Translations under genes and position numbers: made by a program
The notes under the pieces: model-generated
Told to the model about the DNA's origin: nothing
Databases searched by the model: none
Seen by the model: only the letters and a program-made list of their open reading frames with translations
Assembly (NCBI RefSeq): GCF_001278055.1
Contig: NZ_CP010802.1
Span: 806,001 to 870,000 of the forward strand
DNA length: 64,000 nt
DNA from: Desulfuromonas soudanensis
Lineage (GTDB): Bacteria > Desulfobacterota > Desulfuromonadia > Desulfuromonadales > WTL
Direction of reading: 5' to 3'
Shown: piece after piece, positions 25,832 through 33,763 of the stretch
Layout: each line of letters opens with the position of its first letter
Position numbering within the stretch: the stretch's first letter is position 1

Positions 25832-27037
25832 GTGATGAATGCACATAAAAACAATTATCTGCACGGCCTGATTGCCTTCGTGGTCATGGTCGCCATCAAT
25901 TTTGCTCTGTGGCGGCTATTCTTTGCGCCCTCCAACGGGGTATTCAAGCTGTTCACGCCGTTCTATGGACTATCCCTGGTCGCACTCTTCCTCTATGCGG
26001 TTATTCTTTTTGCGGATGTTTTCGGTTACCGGAATGAGGCGGGGAGCCTTGGCAGGGGGGGTGTGCTGCTGGCCGGTACGACGGCCTTCTTTTTGGTTGT
26101 TTATTACGGTTTCTTCTGGAACCTTCTGGGGAAGTTCGGCATTACCTATTTCAGCCCTCAGGCGCTGATCGACACGGGAGGAACCGGTCTTGAAATGTGG
26201 AACGCTCGCGAAAACTCATCGCTGGCGATCCTCTACCTGGCCACAGCACTTATCTGGGTTTCGTACGTCTGGAATGCAGGGATGGGCGATGCTCCCTGGG
26301 ACGACAGCGGCCTGAAGCGAAGGATCGTCGGTTCCAGCAAATTCTTTGCGACAGCCTTCATTGCTATCATTGTTTATGCCATCTTCTATCATCCCAACGT
26401 AACAGCCCTGTTCGTCCCGAGGCAGATCTTTGCCGGAGTAATGCCCTGGTGGGAAGAAATAGCGATGACGGCCAGTTCCTTCTATCATCTCGGCTGGATG
26501 TTTGCTGGTCTTTTTCTGATTATGTTCCTGGTGAACTGTGCCGACGGCTTCCCTTTCAACCTGATGCGCGGAGACAAATCAGGCTCCCTGTGGGGCCTCC
26601 TGGCCGCGTTGCTCATTTCAATGGTGGGCGGTTTCGTATTCATGAGTATTGCCCAGGCAGTAATGACCCACTTCTGGTATGAACCTTTTACCGGCGGTAA
26701 TTACACCGATGATCCGCGCTTCAGGTACTTGCATACTGCGGAGATCGCCGCCTTCCTCATGCTCGGCTTAGTGGTAATCAAAGTGTTTTTCAATAATGTG
26801 GTCCAGACTTCAAGCCGATGGTTTAACCTCCTTGCGCGTCTATTCGCAGTATCGTTTGCGGGAACGCTTCTCTACGTCTTTTACTACAGCGAAACAGTCG
26901 GCCCCAAGTTTGTCGACCGCGTCCCTGGCATCGGCAACATGGATGAAACCTCCCTGGCTTGGACCCTCATGTCCCTGGCTCTGATTTTTGTCTATGACAA
27001 GTATTTCAACGCCATACTGATCCGGAAAAAAGCATGA
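25832..27037 (+). CDS. Polytopic membrane protein of unknown function
   Basis: A 401-residue protein with roughly ten hydrophobic segments (LIAFVVMVAINFALW, LVALFLYAVILFA, FFLVVYYGFFWNLL and others) and several histidines and tyrosines inside or near them. I do not recognise the family. It could be a quinone-linked or transport subunit. It follows the Tat-exported hydrolase after 63 bp and overlaps the next gene by 4 bp (ATGA), so the two are almost certainly co-expressed. Confidence 0.75.
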   Translation: MMNAHKNNYLHGLIAFVVMVAINFALWRLFFAPSNGVFKLFTPFYGLSLVALFLYAVILFADVFGYRNEAGSLGRGGVLLAGTTAFFLVVYYGFFWNLLGKFGITYFSPQALIDTGGTGLEMWNARENSSLAILYLATALIWVSYVWNAGMGDAPWDDSGLKRRIVGSSKFFATAFIAIIVYAIFYHPNVTALFVPRQIFAGVMPWWEEIAMTASSFYHLGWMFAGLFLIMFLVNCADGFPFNLMRGDKSGSLWGLLAALLISMVGGFVFMSIAQAVMTHFWYEPFTGGNYTDDPRFRYLHTAEIAAFLMLGLVVIKVFFNNVVQTSSRWFNLLARLFAVSFAGTLLYVFYYSETVGPKFVDRVPGIGNMDETSLAWTLMSLALIFVYDKYFNAILIRKKA

Positions 27038-27330
27038 AACGACGCGATTTTTTTAGAGATGCATTCGGCGAAACGCTCCGTAGCGCCGTCAAAGGATTCG
27101 ACGGCCTCAGAGAAACCTTCGGCGATTTAAACAATTCAATCCAGGACGCGATGAACGGTACCAGCATGGCTACGGGGGGATTCTTCGATTCCTACGAACT
27201 GAGCTATTCTCTGACTCTGGCCTACCCCAGGGAAATGTTTGAACAAATGGCCCGAGATCAGGGAATTGTTTACGAGGGTGTTGAAACGATAGAAATCGCA
27301 AAGGAATTGAGCAAAAGAGGGGTCATATGA
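27034..27330 (+). CDS. Small protein of unknown function, RR amino-terminus
   Basis: A 98-residue protein beginning MKRRDFFRDAFGETLRSAVKG. The twin arginine is reminiscent of Tat redox proteins, but no hydrophobic core follows, so it is probably cytoplasmic or a chaperone-like remnant of a Tat leader. The rest is amphipathic. It overlaps both neighbours by 4 bp. I do not recognise the family; the tight coupling argues that it is a real gene. Confidence 0.65.
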   Translation: MKRRDFFRDAFGETLRSAVKGFDGLRETFGDLNNSIQDAMNGTSMATGGFFDSYELSYSLTLAYPREMFEQMARDQGIVYEGVETIEIAKELSKRGVI

Positions 27331-28052
27331 CCCTGATCGATGCACATGCAGCCACCAGGAATCTGGTCGAAAATGCCTTCAGATACCTGACCTGGCACGA
27401 GGACGCCTGCAAGGCCGCCGGCTTCAAGGGTATCAGCCAGGTCTGGAAAGATGAACCCGCCTGGTACTTCTGGCTCGATTCTGTGCAAGGCGGGTTTCTT
27501 CTGAGATTGCACGACCATGAACCTCTCAAAGGGAGCCAGTACGTCAGTCTGTCGGTCCATTTTTATCCCTCCACGAGCGAAACAAAGGACTGTCAACTTT
27601 CCATTGAAGAGCAGCGTCTACTTTCCGACCGCAGCGTCTTCGACATGCCCACCTGCACCCCTCGCTTCGAGGAGTTCGATGCCTGCCTACCTTACTTTAT
27701 TACGGCGGAAATCGGGTTGCTGATCGGGTCTGACAATCAATTGCAGCTGCTTGTTTATAGCACGCAAAACGGAATGAAGCATTTTTCGATCCAGTTTCTT
27801 GACCTGCTGGTCAGTACGCTGCATTTCGCGAACAAGATCCATCACCGGCAAGCCTTGCAGCTTACAGATGGCCAGGGAACGTCGCTTTTTTTGATCTATG
27901 ACCAGACCGCCTTCGATAACTTTACAAGTCATTTCAGCCTGGATGAAATCTCCTTCCACGAGCCAAAAATGGAAAAACTATTATTTAAATGGAAAAATTC
28001 CAGTCGTATTGATGTCAACTGTTCAATGAAAAGCACATGCTGCTGCCACTAA
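27327..28052 (+). CDS. Unknown soluble protein with Cys-rich tail
   Basis: A 241-residue protein without signal peptide or membrane span. Its last residues, CSMKSTCCCH, put four cysteines and a histidine in ten positions, a plausible metal or cluster site. Other cysteines are scattered (PTCTPRFEEFDAC). No family is recognised. ATGA overlap with the preceding gene and a 16-bp gap to the cytochrome place it in the same operon. Confidence 0.7.
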   Translation: MTLIDAHAATRNLVENAFRYLTWHEDACKAAGFKGISQVWKDEPAWYFWLDSVQGGFLLRLHDHEPLKGSQYVSLSVHFYPSTSETKDCQLSIEEQRLLSDRSVFDMPTCTPRFEEFDACLPYFITAEIGLLIGSDNQLQLLVYSTQNGMKHFSIQFLDLLVSTLHFANKIHHRQALQLTDGQGTSLFLIYDQTAFDNFTSHFSLDEISFHEPKMEKLLFKWKNSSRIDVNCSMKSTCCCH

Positions 28053-28068
28053 CTAAGGGGAGAGACCG

Positions 28069-28362
28069 ATGAAAGCAATCATGTTAATCGCGATTTTCAT
28101 CTGTGCCATGCAAGTCACAAGCAGTTTTGCGCTCGATGCAAAATCGGTAAAAGACGGATACTCTCTGCACAATAAATATTGCGTGTCCTGCCATGATTCG
28201 GTGGCAAACCCTGAAAGAACCGGGTTTACGAGGGACGCCTGGCATTTGACACTCAATTTGATGCACAAACATGGGCTGCAAAAGCTCTCCAATGAAGAAA
28301 AGGAAGCACTGATCGATTACCTTTTTACGATAAGAAAGGGGATGGAACAAGAGGCTGGCTAG
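28069..28362 (+). CDS. Small monohaem c-type cytochrome
   Basis: A 97-residue exported protein: signal peptide to about residue 21, then one haem site CVSCH at 38-42 and a likely axial methionine in NLMHKHG. Such mini-cytochromes serve as periplasmic electron carriers. It closes the five-gene operon after a good ribosome-binding site (GGGGAGAG) and is followed by a terminator. Its presence implies an electron-transfer step in the system. Confidence 0.87.
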   Translation: MKAIMLIAIFICAMQVTSSFALDAKSVKDGYSLHNKYCVSCHDSVANPERTGFTRDAWHLTLNLMHKHGLQKLSNEEKEALIDYLFTIRKGMEQEAG

Positions 28363-28377
28363 AATACGCGGCATTTC

Positions 28378-28411
28378 AAAGGGGGGGCTTCACAAGCCCC
28401 CCTTTTTTTTT
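28378..28411 (+). terminator. Strong terminator of the Tat-MBL operon
   Basis: GGGGGGCTT and AAGCCCCCC form a perfect stem with a 3-nt CAC loop, followed by nine T residues. Confidence 0.92.
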
Positions 28412-28530
28412 ATTTCGTCGGCGAAAGACGTGACCCCAACTACGCCCCCACCGCCCGTGTTGTAAGGCGGATCGATATAGATACAGTCCAAGAGGTCTCG
28501 GCAGATTGCGGCTGGAGCACGGATCTTTCG
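28412..28530 (-). pseudogene. Fragment of an adenine-specific DNA methyltransferase
   Basis: On the minus strand an open segment without a start reads AAICRDLLDCIYIDPPYNTG. The DPPY box within CIYIDPPYNTG is the catalytic motif IV of type III/beta-class N6-adenine methyltransferases. Nothing resembling the rest of the enzyme is present, and the frame runs into the adjacent operon's terminator. It marks a deletion or insertion boundary. Confidence 0.55.
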
Positions 28531-28536
28531 GAGAAA

Positions 28537-28710
28537 CTACGAATTGGACTCGGGGGGAGGGCAGTCGGGGGCGTTGAGCTTTTCGTATAGCTCAATCTGC
28601 TCGGCCATGCTCAATTTTTTGCCGCAGCCGGTCTTCAGGCACAACCGGCAGCGGTCGTCCGAGCACCACTGGCACTGGCGGCAGTCGGGGCAGGGGTGTT
28701 TCTTCTCCAT
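28537..28710 (-). CDS. 57-residue Cys-rich small protein
   Basis: ATG 28710 follows AAGGAG by 7 bp. The first 30 residues contain eight cysteines (CPDCRQCQWCSDD, then CRLCLKTGCG), a plausible zinc or iron-sulfur knuckle, with a ninth near the end (APDC). The tail MAEQIELYEKLN is a likely helix. No family is recognised. It lies between the methyltransferase relic and the transporter gene, all on the minus strand. Confidence 0.65.
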   Translation of the reverse strand: MEKKHPCPDCRQCQWCSDDRCRLCLKTGCGKKLSMAEQIELYEKLNAPDCPPPESNS

Positions 28711-28766
28711 GGCGGTCTCCTTGGTGGCTTATTGTACGCCGTGCTTCCGGGAGGGTGCAAGGGTCC

Positions 28767-30050
28767 TCAGGAGAGGGGGAGGTAGCGGCGCCGGCCGAGG
28801 AGGTAGGAGGCCTCGCAGATTTCGGCGCTGATCAAGAGGGCGATGGCGATCGCGACGCCGGGAAGGGGGAGAGGGCGCAGGGTGAGGATTCCCCAGCAGC
28901 CGAGGAGGTAGAGGGTTTTGTAGACGGTGGAGCGTCCGAGGATTCCGGTCTGATGGGAGCCGGTAAAGTAGCCGCGCAGCAGGTTGCTGGCGCCGTAGAG
29001 GAGGGGGAAGACGGCGCAGACTGCCAGCGGCAGGGCGATGTAGGTGCGCATCGTCTCTTCGAGCCCCATGATCCGGCCGAGGACCGCCGTGTTGAGGGGG
29101 TAGGCGGTAAGGAGCATCAGCACCCCCATGCCGCTTCCGACCCGGCGGCAGAAGGAGGCGAGCACCCGGGCGTCGGCGGTATTTTTCACCAGGGTCAGAT
29201 AGACCTGCTGCAGGTTGCGCATCGGCCCGGCGAGGAGAAAGAGGAAGCCGCGGATGACGCCGAAGGAGGCCAGGGCCAGGGTGCCGTCGGGGAGGCGGCT
29301 GATGACGGCGTTGATCAGCAGGGGGATTGCCTGCTGCAGGCAGGAGGAGTAGGCCAGGGGGAAGGCGAAGCGCAGGATCTCCAGGGTTCCCTTTTCGTCC
29401 TGGCAGCCGGTGAGGGGGAGGTGGCAGCGCAGGGCGAAAAACCCCATGAAGGCGGTTTCCACGGCGATGCAGGTGAGGAGGGCGAAGGCCCCGAGGGCGG
29501 GGCCGGAAAACCACGGGCGGCCGAGGAGGAGAAAGACGAAGAGGGCCCCGATCCGCACCCCCGTGGCCAGAGACACCAGGCCGGTGCGCCGGGCGCGGAT
29601 GACCAGACCCTGGAAGAGACCGCGGAATCCGGTGAAAAAGGGGAGAAAGACGAGGATGGCGATGACCGAGCGGGCCTCCGCGGCGACCTCTCCGGAGACT
29701 CCCAGAAGCCGGACGAGCACCAGGTCTCCTATGGGGGTGAAGGCGATCAGGGCGAGCATGGTCGAGACGTAGGTCGCCACCAGCGAAACGAAGATCACCG
29801 TGCCGCGCAGCGAGCGGCGGCCGCGCACCACGGCGATGGTGATGGTGTGATTCTGGTAGGAGGGGGAGGCGAAAAAGAGGTGCAGAACCATGGCCACCGA
29901 GAAGGCGGCGAGGGCGGTGAGAAAGTCCTCCTGGCGGGCCAGGGCGGCGTTGATGATGGAGTGGGAGACCCCCATCAGCTGGACGTTGAGGAGGAGGGGG
30001 AAGAAGAAGAGGCTGATCTCCTTCTGTCCGATGGTGGGGGAGTCGGTCAC
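28767..30050 (-). CDS. MATE/MOP-superfamily-like membrane transporter
   Basis: A 427-residue protein with about 12 hydrophobic segments, including LSLFFFPLLLN-like opening and PLAYSSCLQQAIPLLINAV near the middle, the pseudo-twofold arrangement of MATE/flippase-type carriers. Substrate unknown. Its GTG start at 30050 overlaps the gph stop (GTGA), which favours this start over an upstream ATG whose extra residues are Arg- and Pro-rich and lie within gph. A distant relation to progressive-ankylosis-type transporters is possible. Confidence 0.75.
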   Translation of the reverse strand: MTDSPTIGQKEISLFFFPLLLNVQLMGVSHSIINAALARQEDFLTALAAFSVAMVLHLFFASPSYQNHTITIAVVRGRRSLRGTVIFVSLVATYVSTMLALIAFTPIGDLVLVRLLGVSGEVAAEARSVIAILVFLPFFTGFRGLFQGLVIRARRTGLVSLATGVRIGALFVFLLLGRPWFSGPALGAFALLTCIAVETAFMGFFALRCHLPLTGCQDEKGTLEILRFAFPLAYSSCLQQAIPLLINAVISRLPDGTLALASFGVIRGFLFLLAGPMRNLQQVYLTLVKNTADARVLASFCRRVGSGMGVLMLLTAYPLNTAVLGRIMGLEETMRTYIALPLAVCAVFPLLYGASNLLRGYFTGSHQTGILGRSTVYKTLYLLGCWGILTLRPLPLPGVAIAIALLISAEICEASYLLGRRRYLPLS

Positions 30051-30685
30051 GGCGCAGCTCCCGGAAAGAGGCGGGGGAGGTCGAAGGGGGTCGCGGCGAA
30101 AAAATCGCTGGCGACTCCGCCGCTCTCGCCGATTCCCCAGGCGCAAAAACAGGTGCGGACCCCGGCGGCACGGCCGGCTCGCAGGTCGGTGTGGTGGTCG
30201 CCGATCATCACCGCCGATTCCGGCGGGCGCTGCAGCTGTCGCAGCGCCTCGACGACGGGGGCCGGGTCGGGTTTTTTGGTGAGACAGCTGTCGCCGCCGA
30301 GAACCACGGGGAAGAAGCGGCGCAGGTGCAGCCCGTCAAGAAGGCGAAGGGTCAACGCCAGGGGCTTGTTGGTCACCACCGCCAGGCGCCGGTTGTGCAA
30401 GGTTTCGAGAAAGTCGCGGATCCCCGGATAGATCGCCGTCTCCTCCAGAAGATGGTCGCCGTAGAGCCGAAGGAAGCGCTGCAACCGCCGTTCGCTGTAG
30501 AGGCCGGGAGGGAGGGCCCGCTGCACCAGAAGGGTGGCGCCGTCGCCGACGTAGCTGCGCACCGCCTCCCGGGGGAGGGGGGGAAGATCGAGTTCGCCGC
30601 GCAGCAGGTTGACGGCGGTGGCCAGGTCGGCCACCGAATCGACCAGGGTGCCGTCGAGATCAAAGAGGAAGGTGTCGATGGGCAT
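30047..30685 (-). CDS. gph: Phosphoglycolate phosphatase (HAD family)
   Basis: The 212-residue protein starts IDTFLFDLDGTLVDS, the HAD motif I with nucleophile and acid/base aspartates. VVTNKP is motif II, the lysine in KKPDPAPV motif III, and MIGDHHTDL motif IV. The cap region (AVRSYVGDGATLLVQRAL) fits Gph, which detoxifies 2-phosphoglycolate; related pyrophosphatases cannot be excluded. ATG 30685 is chosen; an earlier ATG within the repeat element upstream adds only low-complexity residues. Confidence 0.87.
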   Translation of the reverse strand: MPIDTFLFDLDGTLVDSVADLATAVNLLRGELDLPPLPREAVRSYVGDGATLLVQRALPPGLYSERRLQRFLRLYGDHLLEETAIYPGIRDFLETLHNRRLAVVTNKPLALTLRLLDGLHLRRFFPVVLGGDSCLTKKPDPAPVVEALRQLQRPPESAVMIGDHHTDLRAGRAAGVRTCFCAWGIGESGGVASDFFAATPFDLPRLFPGAAP

Positions 30686-30709
30686 GGGGGACCGGGGGGG
30701 AGGAGGGGC

Positions 30710-30828
30710 AGAACACAGAATACAGAACACAGAATACAGAATACAGAATATAGAAAACAGAATGGGGAATACAGAAGAGGGAAGAACTATTCTATATTCT
30801 GTGTTCTGTATTCTTCGTTCTATGTTTC
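30710..30828. repeat. Heptad inverted-repeat element, copy 2
   Basis: About nine GAACACA/GAATACA/GAATATA-type 7-bp units (30711-30772, with variants) are followed by inverted TTCTATA/TTCTGTG/TTCTGTA units (30790-30828). It fills the spacer between the NSS symporter and gph and could form a long hairpin in RNA. Confidence 0.8.
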
Positions 30829-30830
30829 TA

Positions 30831-32216
30831 CTAAAACCATCCCCCCAGCCAGGTAAAGAGTCCGCTTTCCTTGGCTTTGAAATAGAGGACGACGGCGACG
30901 GCCAGGGGGGAGACGTAGCGGATCAGGAAGTGCCAGGTGGGGTAGACCCAGCCGGAGCCGCCGGCGACCAGTTCCTCCTTTTCCTTGCTGCCGCTCCAGA
31001 ACCAGCCGACGTAGAGGGCGATGAGGAGACCGGCGATCGGCAGGAGGTAGTTGGAGGCGATGAGGTCGGCGGAATCGAAGAAGTTGCGCTCGCCGATGAC
31101 TTCCCAGTCGGCGAGGGTGTTGTAGGAGAGGGCGGTGGGGATGCCGACCACGAAGGCGAGTCCGGCGAGAAAGACCGTGGCCTTTTTCCGGCTCCAGCCG
31201 CGTTCGTCGATGAAGTAGGCGACCTGGGCCTCGAGGAGAGAGATGTTGCTGGTCAGGGCGGCAAAGGCGAGGAGGAGAAAGAATACGATCGCCAGGAGAG
31301 CGCCGCCGGGGATCTGGGAGAAGACCACGGGGATGGTCTTGAAGACCAGGCCCGGGCCGGCCGCCGGTTCCATGCCGACGGAGAAGACCACGGAAAAGAT
31401 CGCCAGTCCCGCCATCAGGGCGATGAGGGTGTCGAGGATCACCACCCGCAGGCTGGCCGCCAGCAGGTCTTCGGTCTTGTTGAGGTAGGAGCCGTAGGTG
31501 ATCATCGCCGCCATCCCCAGGGAGAGGGTGAAAAAGGAGTGGCCGAGGGCTTCGAGGACCGAGCCGGCGGAAAGCTTGCTGAAGTCGGGGCGAAACATGA
31601 AGGCGAACCCTTCCCAGGCCCCCTTGCTGAGCATGCCGTTGATGAAGAGGAGACCGAGAAGAAGAAAGAGAATCGGCATCAGGATCTTGCTCCAGCGCTC
31701 GATCCCCTTCTGCACCCCGCCGATGACGATCCCCAGGCACAACAGGAGAAAGATCGCCTGCCAGATCAATTGCCGGGGGCCGTCGGCGATCAAGGTGCCG
31801 AACATCGATTCGATCGCTTCGGCAGGCTCTCCGCTGAAGCTGCCGATGAGGGCCCGGTAAACGTAGTCGAGGGTCCAGCCGGCGACCACCGAATAGTAGG
31901 AGCAGATGATGAAGGCCGCGATCACGCTCACCCAGCCGGCGGAGAGCCAGAAGGAGCGCTTCCCCTCGAGTTGGACGAAGGCGCCGACGGCGTCGCGCTG
32001 GGTGTGTCGGCCGATCATCAGTTCGGCCATCATGATCGGCAAGCCGACGATGGCGATACACCCCAGGTAGACGAGGACAAAGGCGCCGCCGCCGTTGTTG
32101 CCGGTGATGTAGGGGAACTTCCAGATGTTGCCGAGGCCGACGGCACTGCCGGCGGCGGCGAGAATGAAGCCGAGGCGGGAGGCCCACTGAGCCCGGGGCA
32201 TGCCGATGTTTTTCAT
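30831..32216 (-). CDS. Neurotransmitter:sodium symporter family (SNF) transporter
   Basis: The 461-residue protein has the family-defining start WASRLGFILAAAGSAVGLGNIWKFPYITG, containing the substrate and sodium sites of the unwound helix 1 (LeuT fold); only part is quoted here as GSAVGLGNIWKFPY. About 12 helices follow. Bacterial members import amino acids with sodium. ATG 32216 lies one base after the yggS stop, so the two are coupled. It ends at a heptad repeat. Confidence 0.9.
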   Translation of the reverse strand: MKNIGMPRAQWASRLGFILAAAGSAVGLGNIWKFPYITGNNGGGAFVLVYLGCIAIVGLPIMMAELMIGRHTQRDAVGAFVQLEGKRSFWLSAGWVSVIAAFIICSYYSVVAGWTLDYVYRALIGSFSGEPAEAIESMFGTLIADGPRQLIWQAIFLLLCLGIVIGGVQKGIERWSKILMPILFLLLGLLFINGMLSKGAWEGFAFMFRPDFSKLSAGSVLEALGHSFFTLSLGMAAMITYGSYLNKTEDLLAASLRVVILDTLIALMAGLAIFSVVFSVGMEPAAGPGLVFKTIPVVFSQIPGGALLAIVFFLLLAFAALTSNISLLEAQVAYFIDERGWSRKKATVFLAGLAFVVGIPTALSYNTLADWEVIGERNFFDSADLIASNYLLPIAGLLIALYVGWFWSGSKEKEELVAGGSGWVYPTWHFLIRYVSPLAVAVVLYFKAKESGLFTWLGGWF

Positions 32217-32217
32217 G

Positions 32218-32910
32218 TCAGTTCCTTTCCCTCTCGCCGAAAATCGCCGTGCCGACCCGCACCAGGGTCGCTCCTTCTTCGATGGCGACGGCAAAATCGT
32301 GACTCATCCCCATGGACAGCTCCTCCATGGCGACGCCGGGGAGTTTAAGTTCTTCGATGGTGAGCGCCAGTTGCCGCAGGCTGCGGAAGTAGGGGCGGAC
32401 CTCTTCCGGGTCTTCACAGTAGGGGGGGAGGGTCATCAAGCCGCGGATGCGCAGGTGGGGGAGGAGACTGACGCGGCGCACAAGCTCTTCGAGTTCTTTG
32501 GCCGTCGTCCCCGACTTGCTCGCTTCTTCGCCGATGTTGACCTGGATGAGAATGGCGGCCGGCTCCTCCAGGGAGGCCCACTGGCGGTCGATCTCGGCGG
32601 CCAGCGAATAGCGGTCGACGGAGTGGATGAGAGCGGTGTGCCCCCTGAGGTATTTGACCTTGTTGCTCTGCAGGGCGCCGATGAAGTGCCATTCGAGAGG
32701 GAGGGCTATCGCCTCGGCCTTGGCGACGAACTCCTGAACGTAGCTCTCGCCGAAGAGGGTCTGCCCCGCGGCCGCTGCTTCCTCGATGAGGGAGACCGGT
32801 TTGGTCTTGGAGACAGCCACCAGGCGGACCGTCCGCGGGTCGCGGCCGCAGCGGCGGCAGGCTGTCTCGATCCCGGCGCGGATGGTCTGCAGGTTGGCTT
32901 TTAAGCTCAT
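32218..32910 (-). CDS. yggS: PLP homeostasis protein (YggS/ProSC family)
   Basis: A 230-residue alanine-racemase-like barrel with [15 protein letters not shown] (the PLP lysine), [24 protein letters not shown] and GLMTLPPY, then LSMGMSHDF and VRVGTAIFG near the end. The family binds pyridoxal phosphate without catalysing a known reaction and balances vitamin B6 and amino-acid pools. ATG 32910 gives the standard length. Confidence 0.93.
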   Translation of the reverse strand: MSLKANLQTIRAGIETACRRCGRDPRTVRLVAVSKTKPVSLIEEAAAAGQTLFGESYVQEFVAKAEAIALPLEWHFIGALQSNKVKYLRGHTALIHSVDRYSLAAEIDRQWASLEEPAAILIQVNIGEEASKSGTTAKELEELVRRVSLLPHLRIRGLMTLPPYCEDPEEVRPYFRSLRQLALTIEELKLPGVAMEELSMGMSHDFAVAIEEGATLVRVGTAIFGERERN

Positions 32911-32957
32911 CGTTGAGGTGCTCCGCAACAGAAAAAATATTCACCCTGATGCACAGA

Positions 32958-33053
32958 TGAATACAGAATCGCTTCTTCCTTCTTCTTTCTTCTTTCTTCC
33001 TTCTTCCTTCTTCCTTCTTCCTTCTTCTGTATTCTATGTTCTATGTTCTGTGT
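32958..33053. repeat. Heptad repeat element, copy 3, with polypyrimidine tract
   Basis: A GAATACAGAATC half-arm at about 32959-32970 is followed by a CT-only tract near 32970-33026 made of TTCTTCC-type 7-bp units, then inverted TTCTGTA/TTCTATG/TTCTATG/TTCTGTG units (about 33024-33052). It fills the yggS-maf spacer. Confidence 0.75.
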
Positions 33054-33674
33054 CTAGGCAAAGAGCCGGACCGCCCCGAGGCGCTCGAGCACCTCGATCA
33101 CTTCGCAGAGGGGGAGTCCGACGACGTTGGTGTAGCTCCCCTTGATGGAGAGGACCATGAAGACGCCGATCCCCTGAATGGCGTAGGAGCCCGCCTTGTC
33201 GAAGGGTTCGCCGGTGGCAATGTACCCCGCGATCTCCGATTCTGTCAACTCCTTGAACCGCACAAGAGTGGAGACCGCTCCGGCCACCGTCGAGCCGGTC
33301 TGGCGATCGAAAACCGCGTATCCCGAGAGGACACGGTGGCTGCGCCCGGAGAGGGAGGCGAGCATGGCGGCGGCCTCTTCGGCATCCTTGGGCTTGCCGA
33401 GGATCGTCTCGTCGCGCAGCACGATGGTGTCGCTGCCGATGAACCAGCGTCCGGAAACCTCGGGGCGCCCGGCGACCTGGCGGGCCTTGTCCTTGCTCAG
33501 GCGGACCACATGCTCCTGCGGCGTCTCGCCGGGGATCTCCTCTTCCGGTGCGTCGCTGGCCACCACGGAAAAATGGAGGCCGACGGAGGCCAGCAGTTCG
33601 CGGCGTCGGGGGGAGGCCGAGGCCAGAACGAGCAGGGGCGCTCCTCCGGCGGTGTCGGCGGAATGGGGATTCAT
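33054..33674 (-). CDS. maf: Maf family nucleotide pyrophosphatase
   Basis: The 206-residue protein has [18 protein letters not shown], the phosphate-binding Maf signature; [16 protein letters not shown], with the metal-binding Asp; and SGYAV and [15 protein letters not shown], all conserved. Maf enzymes hydrolyse dTTP/UTP or modified pyrimidine triphosphates. A short carboxy-terminal extension ([13 protein letters not shown]) is usual. Confidence 0.93.
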   Translation of the reverse strand: MNPHSADTAGGAPLLVLASASPRRRELLASVGLHFSVVASDAPEEEIPGETPQEHVVRLSKDKARQVAGRPEVSGRWFIGSDTIVLRDETILGKPKDAEEAAAMLASLSGRSHRVLSGYAVFDRQTGSTVAGAVSTLVRFKELTESEIAGYIATGEPFDKAGSYAIQGIGVFMVLSIKGSYTNVVGLPLCEVIEVLERLGAVRLFA

Positions 33675-33763
33675 GGTTATTCCTGAGGCAAAAGGGTTGA
33701 AGGATGGGACAGGAGTGTAGCACAGTTGCGGAGGGGGCGGGGACGGGAAAAACGCCGGGCAGA

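Noticed and set aside
27034-27110. Tat signal peptide on the 98-aa protein.
   Set aside because: Twin arginines are present but no hydrophobic stretch or cleavage site follows.
30710-30828. CRISPR array.
   Set aside because: Units are 7 bp and contiguous, with no unique spacers and no cas genes.
28755-32348. Several long acidic frames antisense to the transporter, gph and symporter genes.
   Set aside because: Low complexity, no ribosome-binding sites, and complementary to well-recognised genes.
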